Source of the DNA: Lachnospiraceae bacterium
GTDB taxonomy: Bacteria; Bacillota; Clostridia; Lachnospirales; Lachnospiraceae
Length of the DNA stretch: 60,041 nucleotides
Direction of reading: 5' to 3'
NCBI GenBank assembly: GCA_017472325.1
Contig: JAFUQM010000019.1
Location: forward strand, 1 to 60,041
This document shows positions 44,155 to 54,476 of this stretch, one piece after another; position 1 is the first letter of the stretch, and each line of letters begins with the position of its first letter. The notes beneath the pieces are model-generated. The model did not search any database. It had not been told where the DNA came from and saw only the letters and a program-made list of their open reading frames with translations. The position numbers were made by a program, and so were the translations under genes.

Positions 44155-45263
44155 TATTATCATACAATCTGCAGTTTTTTGCTAAAGATGGTCCTGGTGG
44201 TGAAAAAACCGAACCGGCAACCCAGAAAAAATTATCTGATGCAAGAAAAGAAGGACAGGTTGCCAAAAGTAAAGAGATTGCCCATGCATTTGGGCTTCTA
44301 ACACTATTTCTTGTTTTGAAGTTTTGGGTTGGGAATATGGGAAAGTCTTTTTTGGAGATTTTCTCAATGGTATACAATAAAGTACCAGAAATGATTATAA
44401 TGGCAGAGGGTGAGATTAATAATCGGTCTATGGTAGCCTTATTGCGTAATTCGCTTCTGGAACTGATGATAATGGTATTACCTATTTTTATGATTGGTTT
44501 TGTGGTTGCATTTGTAACGGATTTGGTACAGGTAAAATGGCGCCCAACAACAAAACCGTTAAAGCCAAAGTTTAAGAAAATGAATCCTGTGAGCGGATTT
44601 AAGCGTTTTTTTTCCAAGAACTCTCTGGTAGAGTTAATTAAATCCATAGCAAAAATTGGTGTAATTACTTACGTTGTTTACAGTTATTTGAAAGACCAGG
44701 CGCCTACTTTATTTATGTTATATGAGATGCCTTTCATGCAAGCAATTGAATTGCTTGGCAGTGTGGCAACCAATCTTGGGATTCGTATTTCGATTGTGTA
44801 TATGGTGATTGCTTTTTGTGATTATGCATATCAAAAGCACAAATTCAAAGAAGATATGAAGATGACCAAGCAGGAAGTAAAAGATGAATATAAGAATTCA
44901 GAAGGTAACCCTGAGATTAAAAGTAAAATCAGGTCCAAGATGCGTGAGGTATCCCAGCGTCGAATGATGCAGAATCTTCCAAAAGCGGATGTTGTTATTA
45001 CAAACCCTACGCATTATGCCGTTGCGATAAAATATGACCCGGATGTGGCAGATGCACCGATTGTGCTTGCCAAAGGGGAAGATTATCTTGCACAGAAGAT
45101 TAAAGAAGTGGCAAGAGAACATCATATAGAAATTGTTGAAAATAAACCACTTGCAAGGATGTTGTACAGTACAGTTGATATAGGTATGCAGGTGCCGCCA
45201 GAATTATATCAGGCAGTTGCGGAAGTTCTTGCAATGGTATACAGTTTACAGGGAAAGGTATAG
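44151..45263 (+). CDS. flhB: Flagellar export switch protein FlhB
   Basis: FlhB controls substrate specificity. The N-terminal GEKTEPATQKKLSDARKEGQVAKS and four membrane helices are followed by a cytoplasmic domain. That domain has the self-cleaving NPTH in DVVITNPTHYAVAI (about residue 285) and ENKPLARMLY. The start is GTG 44151, overlapping the fliR stop. The 370 residues are standard. Confidence 0.97.
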   Translation: MILSYNLQFFAKDGPGGEKTEPATQKKLSDARKEGQVAKSKEIAHAFGLLTLFLVLKFWVGNMGKSFLEIFSMVYNKVPEMIIMAEGEINNRSMVALLRNSLLELMIMVLPIFMIGFVVAFVTDLVQVKWRPTTKPLKPKFKKMNPVSGFKRFFSKNSLVELIKSIAKIGVITYVVYSYLKDQAPTLFMLYEMPFMQAIELLGSVATNLGIRISIVYMVIAFCDYAYQKHKFKEDMKMTKQEVKDEYKNSEGNPEIKSKIRSKMREVSQRRMMQNLPKADVVITNPTHYAVAIKYDPDVADAPIVLAKGEDYLAQKIKEVAREHHIEIVENKPLARMLYSTVDIGMQVPPELYQAVAEVLAMVYSLQGKV

Positions 45264-45301
45264 ACCTGTAATATATATTATCAGAAGAAGGAGGAGAACA
45301 A

Positions 45302-47344
45302 ATGAAAAAAGCGGATTTGGGTGTCGCACTTTATGTACTTGCGGCATTTGCGATGTTTATTATTCAGATTCCTTCTTGGCTTCTGGACATTTTGTTGGCA
45401 TGTAATATTGCGATTGCCTTTTCAGTTATGTTTGGCTGTATGTTTGCTAAGGAAGTTTTGGAATTTTCTTTTTTCCCAACCATATTGCTATTTACGACTA
45501 TTTTCCGAATTGCTCTGAATGTTTCCTCAACGAAGTTGATTCTATTGACTGGTGAGCCGGGAAATGTTGTTAAAGTATTCGGTGATTATGTTGGTGGAGG
45601 TAACTTAGCGGTTGGTACCATCGTATTTCTTATGCTGATATTGATTCAGTTTATGGTTATCAACAAAGGTTCTGAACGTGTTGCTGAAGTAACAGCCAGA
45701 TTTACATTGGATGCTATGCCAGGTAAACAGATGGCAATTGACGCTGACTTAAACACAGGTGCTATTACAGATCAGGAAGCAAAAGAGCGAAGAGAAAAAA
45801 TCCAGGCAGAGTCCAGCTTTTTCGGATCTATGGACGGTGCTGTTAAGTACGTAAAGGGAGATGCGACAGCTGGTTTGATTATCACCGTAATTAATGTTGT
45901 TGGTGGTATTATTACAGGGATGCTTTGGAATGGACTGGAATTTGCAGAAGCGCTTGATAAATATGTTATCTTAACAATTGGTGATGGTCTGGTAAGTCAG
46001 ATACCTTCACTGTTAATTTCTTTATCAACTGGTATCCTTGTAACAAAAGGAACAAAGGATGCGGATTTCAGTTCTGTACTAATCAAACAGTTATTTGGTG
46101 TTCCAAAGGTACTTTACCTGGTAGGTGCAACATTGATTGTACTTGGTATTTTAACACCATTACAGACCGTATTATTTGTAGCACTTGGTCTTGCGTTTAT
46201 TGTAACAGGACGTATGATTGCGTCTACAATTGAAGAGGCAAAAGTGGAATCTGCCATTGATGAGGATGAATTGGCGGCAGATGAAATTAGGCAACCAGAA
46301 AATGTCAATTCTTTATTACAGGTTGACCCAATTGAATTGGAATTTGGTTATGGTATTATCCCACTTGCAGATGTGAATCAGGGCGGTGACTTGCTTGACC
46401 GAGTTGTAATGATTAGAAGACAGGTGGCATTGGAACTTGGTACGGTAGTGCCAATTATCCGTCTGCGTGATAATATTCAGTTGAATCCGAATCAGTATAT
46501 TATCAAGATAAAAGGAATTCAGATTAGCGAAGGTGAGATACTATTTGACCATTATATGGCAATGAATCCAGGGTATGTGGAAGAAGAGATTACGGGTATT
46601 CCAACGTTTGAACCGTCCTTCCATTTGCCTGCAATTTGGATTACAGAAGGTCAGAGAGAACGTGCGGAGAGTATGGGTTATACAGTTGTAGACCCACCTT
46701 CTATTATTGCAACGCATCTGACAGAGATTATCAGACAGCACATATCAGAACTTTTGACAAGACAGGATGTTCAGAATTTGATCAACAACCTAAAAGAGAG
46801 CAATCCATCTCTTGTGGAAGAACTGGTGCCAAAGCTTTTAAGCATAGGCGAGATACAGAAAGTATTGCAAAATCTCTTAAAGGAAGGCATTTCAATCAGA
46901 GATTTGCTTACGATATTTGAAACACTTGCAGATTATGCGACGACAACGAGAGATACCGATATTCTGACGGAATATGTTCGTCAGAGCTTAAAGCGGGCAA
47001 TTTCAGGAAAATATTTCCCAGCAAATGAGACAACAAGTGTGGTAACGCTTGACCCTAAGTTAGAGCAGACGATTATGGCAAGTGTAAAACAGACGGAACA
47101 GGGGTCTTACATGACGCTTGATCCAGAGATTACAAAGAAGATTATGAATGCGGTTGGTGCGCAGGCACAGAAATTAGAAAACCTTGGTAAAAATGCCATT
47201 GTGATTACAGCACCGATTGTAAGAATTTATTTTAAACGTTTAACAGAGGATTATTTTAAAGATTTGGTCGTTGTTTCATATAATGAAATAGATACCAATG
47301 TTGAATTGCAATCTGTTGGGATGGTGACAGTAAATGATAATTAA
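45302..47344 (+). CDS. flhA: Flagellar export protein FlhA
   Basis: FlhA is the large export gate and substrate dock. Eight membrane helices in the first 310 residues contain FRIALNVSSTKLIL and RVAEVTARFTLDAMPGKQMAIDADLNTGAIT. The cytoplasmic half includes GYTVVDPPSIIATHLTEII. The 680 residues match the family. AAGGAGGAG precedes the ATG. It overlaps flhF by 11 bases. Confidence 0.98.
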   Translation: MKKADLGVALYVLAAFAMFIIQIPSWLLDILLACNIAIAFSVMFGCMFAKEVLEFSFFPTILLFTTIFRIALNVSSTKLILLTGEPGNVVKVFGDYVGGGNLAVGTIVFLMLILIQFMVINKGSERVAEVTARFTLDAMPGKQMAIDADLNTGAITDQEAKERREKIQAESSFFGSMDGAVKYVKGDATAGLIITVINVVGGIITGMLWNGLEFAEALDKYVILTIGDGLVSQIPSLLISLSTGILVTKGTKDADFSSVLIKQLFGVPKVLYLVGATLIVLGILTPLQTVLFVALGLAFIVTGRMIASTIEEAKVESAIDEDELAADEIRQPENVNSLLQVDPIELEFGYGIIPLADVNQGGDLLDRVVMIRRQVALELGTVVPIIRLRDNIQLNPNQYIIKIKGIQISEGEILFDHYMAMNPGYVEEEITGIPTFEPSFHLPAIWITEGQRERAESMGYTVVDPPSIIATHLTEIIRQHISELLTRQDVQNLINNLKESNPSLVEELVPKLLSIGEIQKVLQNLLKEGISIRDLLTIFETLADYATTTRDTDILTEYVRQSLKRAISGKYFPANETTSVVTLDPKLEQTIMASVKQTEQGSYMTLDPEITKKIMNAVGAQAQKLENLGKNAIVITAPIVRIYFKRLTEDYFKDLVVVSYNEIDTNVELQSVGMVTVNDN

Positions 47345-48533
47345 AAAATTTCAAGGGAAAACAGAAGAAGAAGCGGTAAAAGCAGCCAAAAAGGAAATGG
47401 GCGAAAACGTTGTCATAATGAACGTTAAAAATGTCAAGAAAAAAGGGTTGTTCTCTTTCTTGAAACCGCAGATAGTAGAAGTGACAGTTGCGCTAGAGGA
47501 AAATGACAGAGAATCACGGAAGCAGACTGTTGCAAAGGAAGAACCAAAGAAGGTGGATTTGGTAATTCATAACGATATTATCAAAGAGCCGGAAGCCAAA
47601 GAAAGTGTGGCATTTGAAGCGGAAATAGGCAAACGTTTAGACAGCTTGCAGTCTTATCTGGAGCAGCGCTTACAATTAAATGAAGAAGAACGTATAGAGG
47701 AAGAAAAAGAACCTGAAGTTGAAAGTGAGACTATGGTTTTTCAAAAGCTTCTGTATAATACAATGATCAACAATGAAGTAGATGAAAAGTATGCCAATGA
47801 AATTATTGATGAAATTGAGAAAATAAACGGACAGAATGCAACGATTGATCAATTGTTAGAAAGCGTATACCAGAGAATGGTATTAAAATTTGGACAAACA
47901 GAAAGTATTACACCTGCAACAGAAGGACCGAAGATTATTTTCTTTGTTGGACCTACAGGGGTTGGAAAGACTACGACAATTGCTAAAATTGCTTCTCGTT
48001 TTTCGCTGGAGTTAAGGAAGAAAGTTGCTCTTTTGACCTCAGATACTTACCGTATTGCAGCAGTGGAACAGCTTCGTACATATGCGAATATTATGGAAGT
48101 ACCATTCCAGGTTATTTATGCCCCAGAAGAATTGCAGGAAGCAATCAAGAACTTTAATAAGTTCGATTACATTTTTGTTGATACAGCAGGACATTCTCCG
48201 CAGAATGAATCGCAAAAAGAGGATATTGCAGCGTTTATTTGTGTTGCGAAAGAAATGGCAGAGATAGAAGTATTCCTTGTTATGAGTGCAACAACAAAAT
48301 ATAGAGATTTGATTGCCATTGCAGATGCATACACAAAAGTAACAAAATACAAGCTGATTTTTACAAAGCTGGATGAAACTAGCACACTGGGTAATTTGTT
48401 AAATGTCAAATTATATTCTAAGGCACCAATGTCTTATGTAACCTATGGACAGAACGTACCGGATGATATTGATTATTTCAGTGTACAGAGTACAGTAAAA
48501 CAGCTCCTCGGCGGCAAAAAGGAGGATGAATAA
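47334..48533 (+). CDS. flhF: Flagellar placement GTPase FlhF
   Basis: FlhF is an SRP-type GTPase that sets flagellar number and position with FlhG. The N-terminal domain begins MIIKKFQGKTEEEAVKAAKKEM. The GTPase NG region has G1 FVGPTGVGKTTTIAK (about residues 203-217), DTYRIAAVEQLRTYA, G3 FVDTAGHSPQN and G4 FTKLDET. The 399 residues are complete. The stop overlaps the flhG start by one base. Confidence 0.96.
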   Translation: MIIKKFQGKTEEEAVKAAKKEMGENVVIMNVKNVKKKGLFSFLKPQIVEVTVALEENDRESRKQTVAKEEPKKVDLVIHNDIIKEPEAKESVAFEAEIGKRLDSLQSYLEQRLQLNEEERIEEEKEPEVESETMVFQKLLYNTMINNEVDEKYANEIIDEIEKINGQNATIDQLLESVYQRMVLKFGQTESITPATEGPKIIFFVGPTGVGKTTTIAKIASRFSLELRKKVALLTSDTYRIAAVEQLRTYANIMEVPFQVIYAPEELQEAIKNFNKFDYIFVDTAGHSPQNESQKEDIAAFICVAKEMAEIEVFLVMSATTKYRDLIAIADAYTKVTKYKLIFTKLDETSTLGNLLNVKLYSKAPMSYVTYGQNVPDDIDYFSVQSTVKQLLGGKKEDE

Positions 48534-49411
48534 TGGATCAGGCAGAAAAACTTAGAAATATTATTAAAGCCGCTGATGTTGTCAGACCATTAGCCAGAGT
48601 TATTACTGTGACCAGTGGAAAAGGTGGTGTTGGAAAATCTAACACTGCTATTAATCTAGCAATTCAATTTAGAAAAATGGATCAGAAGGTCATTATTCTG
48701 GATGCGGATTTTGGGCTTGCCAATATAGAGATTATGTTCGGAGCAGTACCGAAACATAATTTGTGTGACTTGATTTATCAAGGGAAAAATATCAAAGAGA
48801 TTATCACATGGGGACCTATGGATGTAGGATTTATCTCCGGTGGTTCCGGTATCGCAGGTATGTCTAATCTTAGTAAAGAATATCTGTCATATATTATTCA
48901 GAATCTTGCTGAGTTAGATGCCATTGCGGATGTTATTATTGTAGATACAGGGGCAGGAATTGCAGATGCAGTTTTGGATTTTCTTGTAGCAAGTGATGAG
49001 ATATTGCTTGTGACAACACCCGAACCAACATCGATTACGGATTCCTATTCACTATTAAAAGCATTGCGCAGACATGAACGATTTGCGCCAGAAGTATCCA
49101 AGATTAAAATGATTGCCAACAAAGTAGAAAATGCAGAAGAAGGCGAAGCACTATTTTCCAAACTAAAGGTAGTGACAGATAAATATTTGAAGATGAATCT
49201 GACATATCTTGGAGAAATTCCGCAGGATACGCAGCTTGCAAAATCAGTAATGCAGCAGATGCCAGTATCCATACAGAATCCAAATGCAAAATCGACGAAG
49301 GCCTATGAAAATATTGCGGCAAAATTGATGAATAAAGAAGTAAACCAGTCGCTTTCCAAGCGTGGTATGGCAGCCTTTTTCTCTCATATTATATCAGGGA
49401 GAAAGCTCTAA
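48533..49411 (+). CDS. flhG: MinD-like ATPase FlhG (YlxH)
   Basis: FlhG is the partner ATPase of FlhF. It has the deviant Walker A TSGKGGVGKSNTAINLA (about residues 29-45), DADFGLANIE and IVDTGAGI. A short helical N-terminus (AEKLRNIIKAA) resembles the FlhF-activating region. The C-terminal helix may bind membrane. The 292 residues are normal. Confidence 0.95.
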   Translation: MDQAEKLRNIIKAADVVRPLARVITVTSGKGGVGKSNTAINLAIQFRKMDQKVIILDADFGLANIEIMFGAVPKHNLCDLIYQGKNIKEIITWGPMDVGFISGGSGIAGMSNLSKEYLSYIIQNLAELDAIADVIIVDTGAGIADAVLDFLVASDEILLVTTPEPTSITDSYSLLKALRRHERFAPEVSKIKMIANKVENAEEGEALFSKLKVVTDKYLKMNLTYLGEIPQDTQLAKSVMQQMPVSIQNPNAKSTKAYENIAAKLMNKEVNQSLSKRGMAAFFSHIISGRKL

Positions 49412-49423
49412 AAGGAGATAACT

Positions 49424-50140
49424 ATGGTATCAAAATATATTTTGCCTGGTGATAAACTGGAATTAAAGGAGATGCACAGGGCAGGAAAAACATCGGAGGC
49501 GGAATTAAAAGTATATGCAAGTAAGGTTTATGATATTTTGTCAGAAGACCGTATGGAAATTCTTATGCCGATGGAACAGACGAAGCTGATTTTATTGCCA
49601 GTGGATGGAGAATATGAGATGTTCTTCTATGGTAAAACAGGCGTATATCAGTGTCATGGACGGATTATTGATAGATACAAAAGCAACAATATGTATATCC
49701 TTGTTGTTGAAATGATAACAAATCTGAGAAAGTATCAAAGAAGGGACTTCTACCGATTTAGCTGTGCGCTCAATATGGAAGACAGAGAATTGGAAGAAGA
49801 AGAGATTGCCAATATAGATAACAGAGAGGATTTACTTGCGCCAGGGTTGCCATTAAAACGAAGTGTTATTGTAGATATTAGTGGCGGCGGATTGCGTTTT
49901 GTATCCAAACATGCTTATAAAATTGGCTGTCATGTATACTGCAAATATCATTTGATGACAGAGCAGGGAATTAAAGAATACAATTTGGTTGGCAAAGTGT
50001 TAAAGTGCCAGAAACTTCCAAATCGTCCAGGAGAATATGAACATAGAGTCAAATATGTGAATATTAAACCGTCAGAGCAGGAAGAGATTATTAAGTATAT
50101 ATTTGCAGAAGATAGAAAGCATAGAAAACATGATGTATAA
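49424..50140 (+). CDS. PilZ-domain flagellar brake-type protein (YcgR-like)
   Basis: The 238 residues consist of an N-terminal YcgR-like domain (about 1-100) and a C-terminal PilZ domain. Cyclic di-GMP-binding motifs are visible: RRDFYR (the RxxxR element, near residue 106) and VDISGGGLRF (DxSxxG element). Such proteins slow the motor when c-di-GMP rises, as YpfA/DgrA does in Bacillus. Its place between flhG and cheB supports this role. Confidence 0.9.
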   Translation: MVSKYILPGDKLELKEMHRAGKTSEAELKVYASKVYDILSEDRMEILMPMEQTKLILLPVDGEYEMFFYGKTGVYQCHGRIIDRYKSNNMYILVVEMITNLRKYQRRDFYRFSCALNMEDRELEEEEIANIDNREDLLAPGLPLKRSVIVDISGGGLRFVSKHAYKIGCHVYCKYHLMTEQGIKEYNLVGKVLKCQKLPNRPGEYEHRVKYVNIKPSEQEEIIKYIFAEDRKHRKHDV

Positions 50141-50164
50141 TTGGTTGGAGGAGTAATAATAATT

Positions 50165-51235
50165 ATGAGAAAAATTCTTGTTGTTGATGATTCTGCACTC
50201 ATGAGAAGTGTAATTTGTGGTATAATCAACAGTGATGAGAGGTTTCAGGTGGAGGATAGGGCTGCTGATGGTCAGGCAGCGCTGGAATTGCTACTCAGAA
50301 AAGAATATGACGCAGTCGTTCTTGATGTTAATATGCCAGTTATGAACGGTCTGGAGTTGCTAAAGGAATTAAAGAAGCGAAAGATAGCGGCAAAAGTCGT
50401 TATGGCAAGTACAGATACCGTAGACGGGGCAAAGGTAACATTGGATGCATTGGAACTTGGGGCACTTGACTTTGTGCATAAGCCAGGCAATGCAGCAGAA
50501 TGTAGAAAGGAAACTTTCAGCAGACGACTGATAGATATTCTTGCAGTCGCTACAGAGAGTAAGGCAACGTTAACTGCAAAGGCTTTTTCTTTTGAGGAAA
50601 ATCAGACGACCAAGAAAATGGTCGAACTTGTGAAAAAGCATGGAACAAAGATGACGGGCAAGAAAATGGTAGCAATTGCAAGCTCAACGGGAGGACCTAA
50701 GGCATTACAACAGGTAATACCGAGACTTCCGGGCAATCTGGCAGTACCTGTACTTGTTGTACAGCATATGCCAGCAGGGTTTACACAATCATTGGCAGAA
50801 CGTCTGGATTCACTGAGTGAAGTAACCGTTACGGAAGCAAAAGACGGAGATGTGTTGGAAGCAGGGCATGTTTATATTGCCAGAGGTGGAAAACACATGA
50901 ATGTGAAATGCAGTGGCGGTAAATATAGCATCCGCTATTCAGACGAACCGACAAGAGAAGGTGTTAAACCGTGTGCAAATTACATGTATGAGTCATTGGC
51001 AGACAGTGAACTGGATGAAATCATATGTGTTGTTATGACTGGTATGGGAGCAGACGGAACACAGGGAATCAAAAACTTAAAAGAGAAAAAGAAAGTATAT
51101 GTGATTGCGCAGGAAGAAAGTACATGTGCAGTGTACGGAATGCCTAAGAGCGTTGTTAATGCAAAGCTTTCACATCAAATCGTACCACTTGAGCAAATAG
51201 CGCAGGAAATTATAATGAACGTGGGGGTAAAGTAA
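50165..51235 (+). CDS. cheB: Chemotaxis protein-glutamate methylesterase CheB
   Basis: CheB demethylates chemoreceptors. The N-terminal receiver has DDS and phospho-acceptor Asp54 (VVLDVNMPVMNG). The C-terminal esterase has the Ser in IASSTGGPKAL, the His in VQHMPAGFT and the Asp in MTGMGADG, forming the triad. ATG 50165 follows TTGGAGGAG; the open frame reaches TTG 50141. About 356 residues. No cheR is next to it in this window. Confidence 0.96.
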   Translation: MRKILVVDDSALMRSVICGIINSDERFQVEDRAADGQAALELLLRKEYDAVVLDVNMPVMNGLELLKELKKRKIAAKVVMASTDTVDGAKVTLDALELGALDFVHKPGNAAECRKETFSRRLIDILAVATESKATLTAKAFSFEENQTTKKMVELVKKHGTKMTGKKMVAIASSTGGPKALQQVIPRLPGNLAVPVLVVQHMPAGFTQSLAERLDSLSEVTVTEAKDGDVLEAGHVYIARGGKHMNVKCSGGKYSIRYSDEPTREGVKPCANYMYESLADSELDEIICVVMTGMGADGTQGIKNLKEKKKVYVIAQEESTCAVYGMPKSVVNAKLSHQIVPLEQIAQEIIMNVGVK

Positions 51236-51236
51236 A

Positions 51237-53312
51237 ATGGATGTAAGCCAGTACCTAGAGATTTTTATCGATGAAACAAAAGAACATTTACAGAGTCTGA
51301 ACACACAGCTTTTGGAACTTGAACAGGATTCTGAAAACATGGACACTATCAATGAGATTTTCAGAGCAGCACATTCTTTAAAGGGAATGGCAGGCACAAT
51401 GGGATTCAAGAGAATGCAGGCATTAACACATGACATGGAGAATGTATTCTCAGAAGTTCGTAATGGTACTTTAAAAGTAAATGCTGAGATGATTGATACA
51501 CTTTTCCAGTGTCTGGATGCATTAGAAACTTATTTATCAACAATCCAGGAAAGCGGAGATGAAGGTACAGATGATAACGAACCATTAATCAAGGCGTTAC
51601 AGGCTCATCAAGGCAAAGCAGGTTCTGCACCGGCTGCAAAAGCAGCAGATAAAGCAGCTCCAGTTGCAGAAGATACTTCTGATGGTTATGAGAAAAAATG
51701 GAAAAACATCAAATTTGGTGATGTAGAAAAACATGTACTTACAGAAGCAGCAGAACAGGATATGAATATTATGGGAATTACTGTATATGTACAGGAATCC
51801 TGTATTTTAAAAGCGGCAAGAGCATTTCTTGTATATAAAGCAATAGAAGAAATCGGTGAAGTTATTGTGTCTGAGCCACGTGCACAGGATATTGAAGACG
51901 AAAGATTTGAATTAGACTTTAGTCTGATTGTTGTATCAGAGAAGAGTCTGGAAGAAGTTATTAAAGCTGCAGAAGGTGTATCTGAAATTGAAAAAGTTCT
52001 TGGTGAAGTGATTGATTCTTCCTTATACCAGGGTGGTAAAGCACCAGTAGCAGCAGTGGCTGCTGAAAGTGTAGCACAGACAACTGAGGTTGCAGCAGCA
52101 ACACCAGCAAAGGCAACACCAGCTAAGACAGAGAAGAAAGCAGTAGCTAAGCCAGTAGTAAACAGAACAGTCAGAGTAGATATAGAAAAACTGGATGTTT
52201 TAATGAATCTTGTCAGCGAGTTAATTATTGCGAAAAACTCCCTCGTATCTGCTTCTACAGTAGAAAGCAACAGCAACAATACAGGCTTTAATGAACATAT
52301 TGAATATCTGGAAAGCGTTACAACGAATCTGCATGAATCCGTTATGAAAGTACGAATGGTGCCAATTGAAAGCGTTGTAAACAAATTCCCAAGAATGATC
52401 CGTGACTTGTCCAAGAAATTGAACAAGAAAATGGAATTATACATGAGCGGTGAAGAGACAGAACTTGACCGTACTGTGGTTGATGAAATTGGTGATCCAT
52501 TGATGCATTTGCTGCGTAATTCAGCAGACCACGGTCTTGAATCAGCAGCAGTACGTAAGGAAAGAGGAAAGCCAGAAGTCGGTTCTATTTTCTTAGATGC
52601 ATACCAGGATGGTAACAACGTAGTTATCGAAGTTAGAGATGATGGTAATGGTATTGACGTAGAAAGCGTTAAAAATAAAGCAATTGAACGTGGTGTTATT
52701 ACACCAGAACAGGCTGCTGGAATGTCAGATAAAGAGATTATCGATTTACTGTTCCTTCCAAGCTTCTCTACAGCAAAGGTTGTATCAGACGTATCTGGAA
52801 GAGGTGTAGGTCTTGACGTTGTTAAGTCTAAGATTGAATCTTTAAGTGGTGAAGTTGAAGTTAAGACAAAACTTGGTGAAGGTAGTACATGGATTATCAG
52901 ACTTCCATTAACACTTGCAATTATTCAGGCATTGATGGTAGTTGTTGGTGGAGAAAAATATGCAATTTCTCTTGGCTCTATCCAGACAATCGAGGATATT
53001 AGTCCAGCAGAAATTAAGACAGTACAGGCAAAAGAAGTAATTCATCTGCGTGGTACAGTTATTCCATTAATCCGCTTGAGCGATGTGCTGGATGCACCAT
53101 CAACCAAAGATCCTTCAGAGAATATGGTTGTTGTTATCGTTAAGAAAGGCGACAAGCTGGCTGGCCTTGTAGTTGATGAACTGATGGGACAGCAGGAAAT
53201 CGTTATTAAGTCTCTTGGCAAATACATTAGCAAATGTAAGATTATCAGTGGTGCCACAATCTTAGGCGATGGTGAAGTAGCTCTGATTTTAGATGCAAAT
53301 ACATTGATTTAA
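51237..53312 (+). CDS. cheA: Chemotaxis histidine kinase CheA
   Basis: CheA phosphorylates CheY and CheB. The 691 residues show P1 with His46 in RAAHSLKGMAG, a linker, and a P2-like region (about 160-265). An Ala/Pro/Lys/Thr-rich linker follows, then dimerisation P3, the kinase P4 (DPLMHLLRNSADHGLE; EVRDDGNGID; GRGVGLDVVKSKIESL) and CheW-like P5. The gene begins one base after cheB. Confidence 0.98.
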   Translation: MDVSQYLEIFIDETKEHLQSLNTQLLELEQDSENMDTINEIFRAAHSLKGMAGTMGFKRMQALTHDMENVFSEVRNGTLKVNAEMIDTLFQCLDALETYLSTIQESGDEGTDDNEPLIKALQAHQGKAGSAPAAKAADKAAPVAEDTSDGYEKKWKNIKFGDVEKHVLTEAAEQDMNIMGITVYVQESCILKAARAFLVYKAIEEIGEVIVSEPRAQDIEDERFELDFSLIVVSEKSLEEVIKAAEGVSEIEKVLGEVIDSSLYQGGKAPVAAVAAESVAQTTEVAAATPAKATPAKTEKKAVAKPVVNRTVRVDIEKLDVLMNLVSELIIAKNSLVSASTVESNSNNTGFNEHIEYLESVTTNLHESVMKVRMVPIESVVNKFPRMIRDLSKKLNKKMELYMSGEETELDRTVVDEIGDPLMHLLRNSADHGLESAAVRKERGKPEVGSIFLDAYQDGNNVVIEVRDDGNGIDVESVKNKAIERGVITPEQAAGMSDKEIIDLLFLPSFSTAKVVSDVSGRGVGLDVVKSKIESLSGEVEVKTKLGEGSTWIIRLPLTLAIIQALMVVVGGEKYAISLGSIQTIEDISPAEIKTVQAKEVIHLRGTVIPLIRLSDVLDAPSTKDPSENMVVVIVKKGDKLAGLVVDELMGQQEIVIKSLGKYISKCKIISGATILGDGEVALILDANTLI

Positions 53313-53339
53313 TAAAGACGGATTGGAGGAGAATACACC

Positions 53340-53798
53340 ATGGATGAATTAAAGGTTGAATATGAAACAACTCAATATATCGTAATTAAAATTGGAGAAG
53401 AACAGTTTGGAATCAATATCAAATACATAGACAATATTGTACGTATGCAGCGTATTACTAGAGTTCCAAAGGTTGCTCCTTACTTAAAAGGCGTTATTAA
53501 CTTACGAGGTGAAGTTATCCCGGTTATGAGCCTTAGAATAAAGATGGACTTAGAGGATGATGAATATACAAAAGCAACAAGAATCATTATTCTGAAATTA
53601 GAGCAGCACGGAATGCTTGGTGTTGTTGTGGACGAAGTAAAAGAAGTTGTTACACTCGGACAGGATAATATCGAAAAAATGGCGCATGATGGAAAAGATG
53701 ATAAAGTGAATTTTATTACTGCGATTGGTAAGCATGCGGATTCCTTAATATCACTTTTAGATTTAAACGCAGTAGCAGCAGAAAAAGATTATATGTAG
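53340..53798 (+). CDS. cheW: Chemotaxis coupling protein CheW
   Basis: CheW links receptors to CheA. The 152 residues contain YIVIKIGEEQFGINIKYIDNIVR-type strands, VPKVAPYLKGVINLRGEVIPVMSLR, and the C-terminal VVDEVKEVVTL. TTGGAGGAGAATACACC precedes the ATG. The protein is complete. Confidence 0.97.
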   Translation: MDELKVEYETTQYIVIKIGEEQFGINIKYIDNIVRMQRITRVPKVAPYLKGVINLRGEVIPVMSLRIKMDLEDDEYTKATRIIILKLEQHGMLGVVVDEVKEVVTLGQDNIEKMAHDGKDDKVNFITAIGKHADSLISLLDLNAVAAEKDYM

Positions 53799-53813
53799 TA
53801 GAGAGGTATGCGC

Positions 53814-54425
53814 GTGAAAGAATTAAACCCTGAGAAAATGTCACAGGAATATTATGACGTATTAAAAGAACTTGGCAATATTGGAGCAGGAAATGCAACA
53901 ACGGCGTTGGCACAAATGCTCCAATGCCGTATTGATATGACAGTACCACAGGTCAGATTGTTGACCTTGCAAGAAATGAGCGCAGTTATGGGCGGTGAAG
54001 AACAGATTATGGTAGGTATTTACCTTGCAGTAGAAGGTGATGTTACCGGTAGTATGATGTTTTTGACTAAGAAAGATACAGCAAAGCATTTGGTTAATAA
54101 ATTAATGCAGATGGATACTGGGGCTGATTTTTCAGATATGGATATTTCAGCGTTAAAGGAAATTGGCAATATTATTACAGGTGCGTATCTGAATGCGCTT
54201 TCTATGATAACAAATTTAAGTATTTATCCGTCAGTACCAGATTTGACAATTGACATGGCAGGTGCGATTTTAAGTGTACCGGCAATTGAATTTGGTACAA
54301 TCGGTGATCAGATTTTATTAATTCAGACACAGTTTTCGGATGAAGTTGCGTTGGATGGATTCTTTATCCTGATTCCAGATGTGGAATCATATCAGAAGAT
54401 TCTGAACTCTTTGGGAATACAGTAA
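53814..54425 (+). CDS. cheC: CheY-P phosphatase CheC
   Basis: CheC removes phosphate from CheY and is stimulated by CheD. Both active-site helices are visible: LKELGNIGAGNATTALAQML (about residues 18-37) and ALKEIGNIITGAYLNALS (about 114-131), each with Glu and Asn. GTG 53814 has GAGAGG at seven bases; the ATG at 53808 is too close to that site. It lies 15 bases after cheW. Confidence 0.95.
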   Translation: MKELNPEKMSQEYYDVLKELGNIGAGNATTALAQMLQCRIDMTVPQVRLLTLQEMSAVMGGEEQIMVGIYLAVEGDVTGSMMFLTKKDTAKHLVNKLMQMDTGADFSDMDISALKEIGNIITGAYLNALSMITNLSIYPSVPDLTIDMAGAILSVPAIEFGTIGDQILLIQTQFSDEVALDGFFILIPDVESYQKILNSLGIQ

Positions 54426-54476
54426 CAATTGTACGATGCATGAAAACGAAAATTATGAGGAAGTTCAGGGACAGGT

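Noticed and set aside
51686..52618. A 310-codon minus-strand frame opposite cheA
   Set aside because: It is Ser/Thr-rich and fully inside cheA, a typical antisense shadow.
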